A DNA stretch of 64,000 nt from contig JAMWFC010000052.1 of NCBI GenBank assembly GCA_027475525.1, positions 620,001 through 684,000 of the forward strand, given 5' to 3'. This DNA comes from Macrolepiota albuminosa (lineage: Eukaryota > Basidiomycota > Agaricomycetes > Agaricales > Agaricaceae). The notes below the pieces were generated by a model. It saw nothing but the letters and a program-made list of their open reading frames with translations. It ran no database searches and was not told where the DNA came from. The position numbers and the translations under genes were made by a program. Below are positions 11,817-21,282 of this stretch, in pieces. Each line of letters opens with the position of its first letter. Position 1 is the stretch's first letter.

Positions 11817-12672
11817 ATGCTCGCGTTCCGCACCTTCTTGGCCCTCGCAGCAGCAGCTGTCGCTGTCGCTAATCCTCTCAGCAAGCGGCAGTCGAACAAT
11901 ACTAATGCTGCTATCAACGATATTGTTAGTACCCTCGATGGGGTCCTCCATGTTGTGATGCCTACCGTCCGTAAGTCTATTGCCTGGGTCTTTCTTAACG
12001 CTCTGTAATCCTTTCCTGTATATGGAATTCTGCGAATGACTGTCTTACGCTGATACGGGCAACCCAATGTCATCTAGTGTTGTTACAAGCCAATGGAACT
12101 GACGACGACGGTACCATTGGTGTCCAGGTCAACACTCTCATCACCGCGTTCAACACTGCAGAGAGTGACCTTGCGAACACCCCTGTCAGCAGTGGTTCGA
12201 CTACCGTCCTACTCTCATCACCGCGTTCAACACTGCAGAGAGTGACCTTGCGAACACCCCTGTCAGCAGTGGTTCGACTACCGTCCTCCCACTAACGATG
12301 ATATCAGTATTCTCTTCGCCGATGTCATGTCGTAAGCCTTAATTACTCTTTCCCTCGTGTGCCAGAAAAGTGTATGAATGGTCGCATAGACTCTTAGCCT
12401 CGGGGCTCTCTGGCTTGACTCCTTCCGCTGTCCCAACGTTCGCGAGTGACGTTAGTCGTCTCGACCCATCGGTTTCCGCCACTATCAATCAGTTCAATAT
12501 CACACTCCCCAATTCCGTGGCACTTGTTCACACCATGTGCGTCGTAGGCTGTTTTCTTTTCCTTTGGGAATTACCTGTCTCATCAATTTCTCTGTCCAGG
12601 ATGTTGGATGCCCAGCAGTTCCTTCAGGACGAGGGTGCTTTCCCACAGACCATCGCTGCCCTCGGATTTTGA
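11817..12672 (+). CDS. secreted hydrophobic surface-binding (HsbA-like) protein, frame disturbed
   Basis: Exons 11817-11970, 12078-12331, 12390-12536 and 12600-12672 with good GT-AG borders. The N-terminus is a signal peptide ending in a Lys-Arg site (LSKR) before a Gln/Asn-rich start. The rest matches the HsbA domain: LITAFNTAESDLANTP, then PTNDDISILFADVMS, LLASGLSGLTPSAV and a C-terminal QFLQDEGAFPQTIAALGF. HsbA proteins are extracellular and help enzymes attach to hydrophobic surfaces. Exon 2 is broken: a perfect 77-bp tandem duplication sits at 12134-12287, and even after collapsing it one base is missing where the second copy ends, next to the CCC before ACTAAC. Both defects lie at the same junction, so an assembly fault is more likely than a pseudogene. 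Confidence 0.8.
12134..12287. repeat. perfect 77-bp tandem duplication (1 of 11)
   Basis: Copies 12134-12210 and 12211-12287 are identical and adjacent. The unit interrupts exon 2 of the HsbA-like gene. Confidence 0.95.
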
Positions 12673-13168
12673 TGATCCAAGGTCTTATCGGTAACCGCGA
12701 TGAAACAAACTTCTATGCAGTAAACAAATGTCCGCGTTGTGAAATTAGTTATTCAAATCTATGTTGTTTTGGTGTCCCCGTTTTTCGAGAGATAGGAAAG
12801 AAAAGACATAGCAGTGTCCGGTTCGGTAAATGACTAGTATCATTCTGAGAAATCTAAGTGAGAATGCAAAGCCATTGAGGTACTTTTATGACAATGACCC
12901 TGCTCATTGAGAAGTTAACTGACGGGATGGTAACAAGATTAATGATGAGACAATCATTGTTTGACCTCGCGAAAGATTGTTTTAGTCCTAAATTTGGCCT
13001 TCAAACAGCATGTCTTAAAGCCACTAATAAGCGCAGAGCCATGAACTACAGTAAGAGTGAGTGGGGAATTGTAAGAAATATCCTGATTTGGCAATTTCCA
13101 GATCACTCCATTTACAGTAATAATGAAACAATGGCCTGGAACGATTTACACTAACGACCTTGGTCGAC

Positions 13169-13844
13169 ATGAACCAATCCACTCCACTGTTCTCACTGTC
13201 AGGCCAGGACGAATATATAACTGGCGAAGCTTACAATGCCACACGCAAATCGCCCTCGTTAACGCCCGCTGTCACCAATGTCTCTCACCACCATCTTTAG
13301 CCTTAAAGTCCAGCTGACGTTAGGCCGTCCTACCACCGCGGCTACAAATACTGCGTGCACGCGACCCTCTGCAGTGCCGGTGGAACGTAGCTCACATGAT
13401 GGCTATACGACGTATACTCGTGAAAACAGGCACGATAGCGTCGTCGACCTACTTCCGCCTTACGCTGAGGATATGCCTCCAACATATTCGCTAAAGGCTC
13501 CTGAGCCTGTGACACTACCAGAGTGTTTCTTCAAATTTGGATTTCGTGAGGATCATACGATGGTTTCCGATGTGTTTGGTGCTGAGTTTTTACTTTTAGT
13601 CTTTCCCCCATTCTGGATTTTGGGAGCTTGCTTCGTATGGTTGCCTCTGCGTGAGCCGGACAATCACCAATGCAATGAGAATCCATGGATGGCGGACAAA
13701 ACAGAGGTGGAACGCCAGTACCTGGTCGATGAGACGAGGAAGGCCGAGGTTCGTTGGGCAATGAGGTGCATTTGGGCCCTCATTGTCCTCATCGTACTTG
13801 GCGCCATCTGCGGAATTATATCTTGGGGTTTCCTCCATATGTGA
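13169..13844 (+). CDS. small PPY-motif membrane protein (family A, copy 2)
   Basis: The main exon ends at 13844 and carries LLPPYAEDMPPTYSL, a hydrophobic segment (LLLVFPPFWILGACF), a charged linker and a C-terminal membrane helix (IWALIVLIVLGAICGII). This is the same layout as the gene at 2.8-3.5 kb, with a matching sequence around PPFWI/L and the terminal helix. The 5' end is uncertain. A first exon from the ATG at 13169 to 13257 can be joined in phase to 13301 by a 43-nt intron (GTTAAC...TTTAG), giving about 210 aa. Alternatively translation starts at the ATG at 13278. It lacks the intron that splits the first hydrophobic segment of the other copy. Function unknown. Confidence 0.65.
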
Positions 13845-14419
13845 ATATCAAGACAGCCATCTGCGTCCTAATTGTTTCAACTTCTTGCCTCACAAGCCTG
13901 CACGCCACTGTATCATCGAACCAGGCATGACCAACTCATCCGTCCTTCATTAAGCACGTTCAAAGTCACCCTTATACCACGATCCTTTAATATGTTCCGC
14001 GCACTGCGCAACTATCTTTTATAGAAGATGGACTATTTCAACCTCTGGAAGGCATGTATTGATAGCACGAATAACGCCATACTACTGATCAACAATATTT
14101 ACAATTTGACCCTCTATGCCTTTCTGAAAGATCAAAAGACACCGCCCCGAAACGTTGAAAATTATCTGTGTGCGAGGTCCTCCCAAGTTTCGGTTACTTA
14201 TAGCACCTAGGTATTCCGTGACTTAAATGTACACTTGCTTCACACCTAGATGCCACAAAGGTCAACTTCGAAGCACAAGGAGCACTCGTGGAAGTATCAC
14301 TCAAAAATGACCGTGAACTGCAGGGAATAAATTCAATGCATGATGACTATTTCGACTAGTAGCATGGACCATACAAATGGGCAGAACAGAACAACACTAT
14401 GAAGTATTAAGTACAAACA
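13845..14419. other. intergenic between two converging genes
   Basis: AT-rich 3' flanks of the PPY gene and of the secreted-protein gene. No supported coding or RNA feature. Confidence 0.5.
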
Positions 14420-14902
14420 TTAAAACAATGCCAAATTGGAATCGACGGTGCATTGAGCACGAATACTTTCCATATCTGAATCGCCATATCGCAACACCAG
14501 ATAAGCCACGCATTGGTCATCAACTTGTTTTCTAAAATGGTTGGGCATGTAAAATCACGTCACACTATGGACAATTATTACTTACTGTGGCTGAAAAATG
14601 GAACATGCCTCGGTGTTCCCAGTTGTCTGACAGATGTAATCTTGAAGGTACGAGTCATCTATTTGCCTCTTGGCACTAGAAGCATTGAACATGAACAGTC
14701 TTTGAAATTGTCGATAAACATGGCTTACAGATGGTTTCCAGCTGCCAAGTTTTCAAAGGAACAAGTTAAAACAAGTCATGACCAAGGACCGTAGCTACTT
14801 AAAATACTCACTGCTGGAACCTGTATCTCCAACGGGCGCACCGAAGGAGACCGCTGCAAGGTTTGCAGCGACAAACAGGAAGGCTGCGCGGAGGGAAAGC
14901 AT
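14420..14902 (-). CDS. small secreted cysteine protein with Kex2-type site
   Basis: Four exons, all too short for an open-frame scan: 14902-14812, 14741-14729, 14675-14586 and 14531-14420, giving 101 aa. Phase is kept at every join and the introns are 70, 53 and 54 nt with GTGAGT, GTAAGC and GTAAGT donors. Residues 1-22 form a signal peptide (MLSLRAAFLFVAANLAAVSF). A Lys-Arg pair (LAKR) near residue 38 is a likely Kex2 cut. The mature part has four cysteines (ICQ, ACS, QCV, QCT), enough for two disulfides. It has no family I recognise. Exon 2 is only 13 nt; a variant that skips it and uses the acceptor at AAATAG also keeps frame but loses the Lys-Arg site. A TATA box lies about 100 bp upstream. 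Small secreted proteins of this kind are often effectors or surface proteins, but nothing here decides that. Confidence 0.7.
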
Positions 14903-15000
14903 TGTGGTGTGCTGAATCGAGTACTAGTTGACTGAAGGAACTTGGATATGGCTCAGGAAGTCTCTGAGTGTGATGAAGGCTTTAACAGGCTGGGGCCAGA

Positions 15001-15007
15001 TTTTATA
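15001..15007 (-). promoter_or_regulatory. TATA-like box of the small secreted protein gene
   Basis: TATAAAA on the minus strand, about 100 bp before the ATG at 14902. Position and sequence only. Confidence 0.4.
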
Positions 15008-15348
15008 GTGCACAAGCTGTGACATAACATACATATTCATGCAACATTGACTGTCTAGGAGCCGAGATACACTCCAGAGTGAGACATGCAAGGCGCAAGG
15101 CAGACAAAAAAAAGCCGACGAGAAGTGAATGCAAAGTGAGTGTAGCATGAGTGGGTTTTCTCTCATCATGACTTGGTCGATTACATTAGCCACAAAGTGC
15201 GAGCAATCCGGGATCTTTGGTAAAAGTCTCCGTAGGTAGGTGGACATCATCAGTAGTAGCAGAGACTCATAGCCCGTCCGACCGAGCCTCTCGAGTGATC
15301 CGTAGCTACAAAACAAGTCGTCGTGGCGACCCTGATCCCATACCTTTC

Positions 15349-15502
15349 GTGAACTTGGTTCATACATGATTCTCTTTACCACATATCGGCCTGTGACAAG
15401 ATTCTAGGAATGCAGATGCTAATCGGTGAACTTGGTTCATACATGATTCTCTTTACCACATATCGGCCTGTGACAAGATTCTAGGAATGCAGATGCTAAT
15501 CG
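15349..15502. repeat. perfect 77-bp tandem duplication (2 of 11)
   Basis: Copies 15349-15425 and 15426-15502 are identical. Intergenic. Confidence 0.95.
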
Positions 15503-16098
15503 ATCTTCAAGGTGTCGACGTAAACGCGGGTTCGAGGGTAAGGAGCGTTTTCGGTGGCCTCTGCGTGGTCAGCACTTTACGGATCGCCGAGTTTGGGCCG
15601 TTTCCGGCTCAGTGCCAGTGTTTGGCAGATGCTGGGCAGGAAACAGTAGGGTTTAAAATTTAGGGTTTCATTCATCAGCCAACTCACATGCAACGGTCTT
15701 GCATTGTCATCCATGCAACGGTTTTGCAATTTCTTTTTCACCGGCGTAAAGGTGGGTTCCGAGGGTAAGGAGCCTTTTCGGAGGCCTCTGCTCAACAATA
15801 GTTCACGTTCAAGTACGTTTCTCCAAGTATGGTCTTCAAAAAAACCTTGGTACTGCCGATACTCCTCTTCCGCTGCGCGGTTCGAATCAGGAGAAGTATC
15901 TTTAAACAATTTATTTTCGCCGGTTTCGTTTTGTAACAGAGGTCTTCTAGGTGAACCAGTTCTTCTTGTTATCAATCATCAACGACACATTCATCAAATA
16001 TATACCTGAAAAAATCACCCACTTCTGGGCTGTGTGGCGGTACCGCGTATTGCAACTGACTGGGCTGGCAGAATCTATGCCACTTATACCTGTCAATA

Positions 16099-16252
16099 TT
16101 GAGCATTGCTCAGGACCTGTGGCTTATCCACTATCAACTGCATCAGTCAAAAGTCATATATATGGTAATACATATTTGAGCATTGCTCAGGACCTGTGGC
16201 TTATCCACTATCAACTGCATCAGTCAAAAGTCATATATATGGTAATACATAT
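16099..16252. repeat. perfect 77-bp tandem duplication (3 of 11)
   Basis: Copies 16099-16175 and 16176-16252 are identical. Intergenic, just past the 3' end of the DUF1295 gene. Confidence 0.95.
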
Positions 16253-16355
16253 CATATACACCATTGTAACTTAGTTTTCGACATTTATACATACAATGGA
16301 CAAGAGAAGATATACAAGTCGCCAATTAGGCAATACAACAAACCTCCAGACTAGT

Positions 16356-17369
16356 CTAATTAGCAGAACCCCAAGGCCAAAAAACCGGAACGGTCCTACA
16401 TGGAACAAACACGTTACTCGTATGGATGAATACACAACAACAGCTGAAAAAGACCGCACCGCTTATAATGCACCCACTCGGGATCATCCCCGTATTTCTC
16501 GTCCGCAGAACGCTCAAGGGGCGGAACACCCGACACCTGGAAAGTCAACATCATCATGAACAACAGAAAAGAGCAAACCGAATCGGAAAACAAAACGAAC
16601 GTTACGGATCAAGAACCATGTAAAGAGAGGACTAAGCGCGGCGAAGGCGACAGCGCCACGCGGGAAAGCAGAGGTCTGCAGCGAAGTAGTGGACAACGCC
16701 CAAATGCCTGTCCAGATTCCCACCTCGCCAACATAACTGTTTAAAAATAAACGTTAACATCATCTAAACTTTCTTCAAGTAATGAATGGTTTGCATTACT
16801 TTGGATGCCGGCTGATACTCCACAAACCGCTGGTGATGAAGCGTTCGTCGTGCTCTTTACGTTCCTTGGCGCGTCTCCAAGCCGATTTCTGGCGGTCAGC
16901 GACGACTTCAAAGAGCAAAGAGCCAGCAAAGAGCGCGATGGACGCATAGTCGCGCACGTTCAAGCTCGGATGGAGGTGCGCAGGCTGAAGAGTATTACAC
17001 AAATAAACAGGTAGCCCAACGAGGGATATCCACGTGGCTATGGTTTCTATTGTGAGCGGCACACCATCGCCAGAGAAGCGTACGTACCTTGGGCGAGCCA
17101 AAATCCTGTGAAATTCGCAGGTTGGGTTTTGACTTGATCGAAACGAGAATCTCCACCGGCTCTAATCGCGCGCTGTCATAAGGAAAATATTACGTCGAGA
17201 CATGTTTCAGAATAAAGGGGCATACGAGAGCCAAGAAGGTGCCCAGGCGTGCGGTCCAGATACCCAGGGCGGCGCTGAGCAGAAGCTGTCTTGGTGCAAA
17301 GTTCACAAGAGATGGAAGCGAGCCAGGGGCGCCGTCAATAAACTTGGCCTTGAGGGAGGGATAATAGAG
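16356..17369 (-). CDS. DUF1295 / steroid 5-alpha-reductase-like membrane protein, 5' end lost in gap
   Basis: Six visible exons: 17369-17226 (partial), 17172-17088, 17046-16800, 16736-16601, 16536-16460 and 16395-16356. All joins keep phase. The protein has the family marks: ARLGTFLA, AGGDSRFDQVK, a membrane helix (ASIALFAGSLLFEVVAD), the signature SRHPNYVGEVGIWTG, the motif PPLERSADEKYG and the end YKRTVPVFWPWG. Members are multi-pass membrane proteins related to 3-oxo-5-alpha-steroid 4-dehydrogenases; substrate and reaction are not established for this subgroup. The first 60-80 residues are missing because the 100-N gap falls just upstream. A naive frame through the gap fuses this N-terminal piece to PER1; that fusion is false, since PER1 and this gene are separate families on the same strand. 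Confidence 0.88.
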
Positions 17370-17469
17370 NNNNNNNNNNNNNNNNNNNNNNNNNNNNNNN
17401 NNNNNNNNNNNNNNNNNNNNNNNNNNNNNNNNNNNNNNNNNNNNNNNNNNNNNNNNNNNNNNNNNNNNN
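17370..17469. other. assembly gap, 100 N
   Basis: Exactly 100 N, the usual placeholder for a gap of unknown size. It removes the C-terminal part of PER1 and the N-terminal part of the DUF1295 gene, so the real gap must be larger than 100 bp. Confidence 0.98.
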
Positions 17470-18146
17470 AGTAGAGACCAAGTCCTGTACGGCATTCGGG
17501 TACTTTGAGAAGTTGGACGATACTGGCGTGGATCGAGGTGGAACAATCGAACAACAGTGTAATAGAGGGCATAGAGGATGGCAAGCGCGGCAGAGAAGTA
17601 GTCCAATTTTTCCGTAATGGGGAGGTCTGTATGTGCTTGGGATGAGATAAGCTTATCATCCAAGCCTGAACTGAACTTGCCTCGGGTATGGAATACAGAT
17701 GACCATATCCACGCATTGATACTCGCAAACGACCAGGCCAGGTAGTAACGTCGCATGTGATGAGTTTTCGGTATCTGCCTTTGAACTTTTAGTACGCCTT
17801 GGACGTGAGCCCAGAGATTCAAGAGAGAAAAGGCGACGGAAGCTGGTTCCTGCATGCCCGCAAAGCGCCAGAATGGCCACTTTCCATAGTATTGGTGCAC
17901 AGGTGTACCCTGCCGTATATCTCGATTTGTTATCTCATGCATACACGAGTATTTACAATCGTCCTCGCATGTCCATCCCGTGAGTTGCAAGGCTAGGGGT
18001 AAAGGAAACTTGGTATGGGTGGTATGGCAATTATTTGTGGAGCAAGAACTGATACATTGTTGAAACTCGAGTGCCCTGTCTCCAGAAGAGGCTAATATGG
18101 TTCCGCAGAAAGCTGCTATGAGCAAAAGGTGCCCATTTGCGAGCAT
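17470..18146 (-). CDS. PER1: PER1-like GPI-anchor lipid remodelling protein, 3' end lost in gap
   Basis: Open from the ATG at 18146 to the gap, about 225 aa seen. The ATG at residue 21 of the longer frame is chosen because it opens a clean signal peptide (MLANGHLLLIAAFCGTILA). A cysteine-rich lumenal domain follows (CISSCSTNNC, GWTCEDDCKYSCMHE), then YGKWPFWRFAGMQEPASV and membrane helices including INAWIWSSVFHTR. These are hallmarks of the Per1/PGAP3 family, ER proteins needed to remove the sn-2 acyl chain from GPI anchors. The expected last helices are absent because of the gap. Its start is about 250 bp from the divergent deacetylase gene, so the two share a promoter region. Confidence 0.9.
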
Positions 18147-18395
18147 CGATAATGGAGGTTTGTAGCTAGGTTGTACATTCTGGCTTACAAACTTTATACC
18201 AAACATTCATCCGCGTTTTGCCAATAGCGAGCAATCTCTTCGCATCCTCTTGGCTACCTTCATGTGCTCTACAAATTCTTGGATATTCTGTTAATACCGG
18301 TAAGGAGATGCATGTCGAATAGAAGCTCAGATCTAACCAGCGATGAAGTCTTACCCAACACGGTTTGATTCAGAGGGACGTACTCGATTGCCAAC

Positions 18396-20329
18396 ATGGC
18401 TCGAACCTTTCAGTCCGCGACATTCTCATCATCTTCCTACTTTTTCGACCGTGGTTCGCATGGGACTGCCCAGCCCATAACAGAACGTATTAATGTAGGT
18501 CTGAAACTCGATCATCTAGGGTATCGTTGACTGAAGCCCAAGTCTAGCCTCATTCTCGACCGATTGTCTCGTATTATTCACCAAAAGGAGTCGGACAACA
18601 CCATTATGGAGTATGAACTTGCAAAAATGCATCTTGTCGCTTGCGTCTCATTTGATTGCAGGAACGACATCCCATGAAGCCTCATCGTCTGACGCTGACC
18701 AACGCCCTTGTCATGGGCTACGGCCTTGACAAACAGATTCACAACATATATGACCCGCGACCCGCGACACAGGCTGAACTAGAAGCGTACCACGATCACG
18801 ATTACATCGATTTTCTCTCTAGGTAAGCAAGCAAACAAATACGCCATCTAGGAGCCAGTTTTCTGATTCCTCGCAGAGTCACTCCGGGAAACCAGGCACA
18901 AATGAGGCAGATGATTGATGTGTTCAATTGTGTCGAGGATTGCCCTATATTTGCTGATATGTTTGATTTCTGTCGCATGTACGCTGGAGGATCCCTTGCT
19001 GGGGCTCGAAAGTTATGTGCTGGTACTACTGACATCGCCATCAATTGGTCTGGTGGCTTGCATCATGCAAAACGCGGCGAGGCCAGCGGTTTTTGCTATG
19101 TTAATGACATTGTGCTTGCGATTCTTGAGTTACTTAGGTATGTTATTTGCCGTTAATCACCGACTTGCTCATTCGTTCGACACGTATCTGATAGATATCA
19201 TCCACGAGTCTTGTATATCGACATCGATATCCACCATGGCGATGGTGTTGAGCTTGCCTTCTATCACAGCAATCGTGTTATGACCGTTTCATTCCATAAG
19301 TACACTGGCGATTTTTTCCCTGGCACTGGAAAGCTCGACGATAATGGCAATGGACCTGGAAAACACTTCTGTCTGAATGTGCCTTTGCAGGATGGCATTG
19401 ACGATGACATGTATCTCTCAGTCTTCAAGACTGTCATAGACGACACTGTGACTGCCTTCCGTCCTTCCGCCATTGTACTTCAATGTGGTGCTGACTCTCT
19501 GGGGTGCGATCGTCTTGGTGCCTTCAATCTCTCTATTGCTGCACACGGAGAATGCGTAAACTTTGTTAGAAAGTACAACGTTCCTCTCCTTGTCCTCGGT
19601 GGGGGTGGCTACACAATAAAAAACGTTAGTCGGTGCTGGACGTACGAAACCGCAGTGTTAGTAGGTGCTACGATACCAGACGAACTGCCTGCTACTGTCT
19701 ACGACTCCTTCTTTGAGGACTCACATTGGAAACTCCATCCACCACTTACCGGCAAAGTAGACAACCAGAACTCCATTGCATCTCTTCAGCGGATAACAAC
19801 GAGCATACGACATAAGCTGCGGTATTTGCAAGGTGCTCCTAGCGTTGCGATGCAGGAGATACCTCCTGACTTGCAGGGGTTGATGGGCGACGAGGAAAAG
19901 AACGCCGAAGAGAGAGATGAGGAATCTAAAGGGACAGGCAAAGCAGGGGAAACCAGGGTGGACACGAGCAACGCGAGGAATGAGTTTTTTGATGGGGATA
20001 ATGACGTTGATCGTGATGATGAAGATACACCACATACTCCTAATGTGCGAGGGAGGGGAGCCTCCCGTAGAGGTGGGCGAGGTGGACGACGTGGAAGAGG
20101 GCGTGGGCGCGGCAGAGGAGCCGCAACGACGCCTGTTACCACGCGAGAAAATGGTGATGAAGATACAGAGGAGGCAGCTGCACCTCCGCCACGACGAGGA
20201 AGAGGAAGAGGGAGGGGTCGCGGCCGCGGGAGAGGTAAGGTTGTGGACAAGGACAAAGATAAAGAAAACAGCAATCCCGCCGCGGATTCGGGTACCACAA
20301 CCCCAATGGATGTTGATGTCGACGTATGA
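18396..20329 (+). CDS. class I histone deacetylase, Hos2-like, with RGR-rich tail
   Basis: Five exons: 18396-18494, 18548-18610, 18662-18822, 18877-19137 and 19195-20329, giving 572 aa. The catalytic domain spans about residues 35-415: [27 protein letters not shown] with the active-site histidines, [11 protein letters not shown] with zinc ligands, and [20 protein letters not shown]. The end of the domain ([26 protein letters not shown]) matches Hos2-type enzymes better than Rpd3. Hos2 acts in the Set3C complex and removes acetyl groups from histone H3 and H4 tails in transcribed genes. After it comes an acidic stretch and then an unusual tail with long Arg-Gly repeats ([17 protein letters not shown]), a second RG block, and a Lys/Asp-rich end. 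RG tails are typical of RNA-binding proteins. The first exon join (GTAGGT...CTAG) is the least certain. Confidence 0.92.
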
Positions 20330-21282
20330 CCAGTTCAATAATGACAACATTCACTCGGTTTGACTCTTTCTTAGGACTGAACCTAACCCAGAGAATATAC
20401 ACTGGGTTTATCATGAAGGGCGCATTGACTCACAGTGGCGCGGCTAATATGGTGTCCACAGCGCACACAACAGTATGCTAGCTTGACAAGAGACCCATAC
20501 CATGGAATCCCAGGGATTTGGACTGCATTTCTCCAGATGTGTGCCATTCCCTAGACCAATTACTTCCCGAGTGCCAGTCCTCTGCAGGGTGCTAGAAGCG
20601 CAGAGAAGGGACATCTGATGCGACTTGTCTACTAAGATCAAGTTTGGCTGACAAGTGGACAAAAATTTGGCAAAGCAGTTATAGAGCTATTCTCCGGTCT
20701 CTCCCTGCAGCTGAGGATCGTAACTGTAACCAAACAGAGTCTACTTCGTAGAGACAATGGAGAGACAAGGCCGCAGGTTTGGGCAGTTCACAATACAAAA
20801 GTCACGTCGGTATTATGGTGGAAATTCTCCGAGCCCTTTGATTGTTTTGAGTAAATGTACAATCCAGAGGAATATCAGGTGGTCAATGCGATAAGACTTA
20901 GCGCCTGTTCAGTGAGCTGGGCAGTCTGCCATCATCCGTGTTCATGAATCGCTGGAAAATCGTACAAGATGAAGATGAAAGAGTTGCGGTTGGTTGCCTA
21001 GAATAGGGTCCACTCGTAAATTCTTGAGCCTAAGCTTTGAGTAAACATATCACAAGTTGGTTACAGAACCTTTCCTCGAACGTTTCCGGTAAGGACGGTC
21101 CGATCAAAGTCAAACAAACAAGACTTTTTCAAGCTTTTGAAAGGTTAGAGCAGCTGGTCTTCAACGTTCAACAGTCACAAAACAGTTACTGCAAACAAGA
21201 CTTTTTCAAGCTTTTGAAAGGTTAGAGCAGCTGGTCTTCAACGTTCAACAGTCACAAAACAGTTACTGATAACAAGGACTTT
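20330..21282. other. intergenic upstream of the helicase gene
   Basis: Deacetylase 3' flank and helicase promoter. No supported gene. The last part is altered by the 77-bp duplication at 21115-21268. Confidence 0.5.
21115..21268. repeat. perfect 77-bp tandem duplication (4 of 11)
   Basis: Copies 21115-21191 and 21192-21268 are identical. It ends 14 bp before the helicase start codon, so it lies in the leader or promoter. Confidence 0.95.

Larger units (their letters stand above)
14903..16355. other. intergenic with two artefact duplications and one unresolved frame
   Basis: A minus-strand frame (15975-15577) starts without an ATG and has coding-like composition (AAEEEYRQYQGFFEDHTW), but I cannot place it in a spliced gene or a family. 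Diverged copies of a 45-bp motif (GGGTAAGGAGCNTTTTCGGNG core) lie at about 15521-15566 and 15747-15792. The stretch also carries the 77-bp duplications at 15349 and 16099. Confidence 0.4.

Noticed and set aside
14924..15382. 152-residue minus-strand frame
   Set aside because: It overlaps the promoter and TATA box of the small secreted protein gene and has no family resemblance.
17190..18206. A single 338-residue protein across the gap
   Set aside because: The two ends belong to different families and the downstream part continues through normal introns.
19721..20363. Long frames opposite the RG-rich tail of the deacetylase
   Set aside because: They arise from the repetitive GA-rich codons of the tail; composition is low-complexity Ser/Pro.
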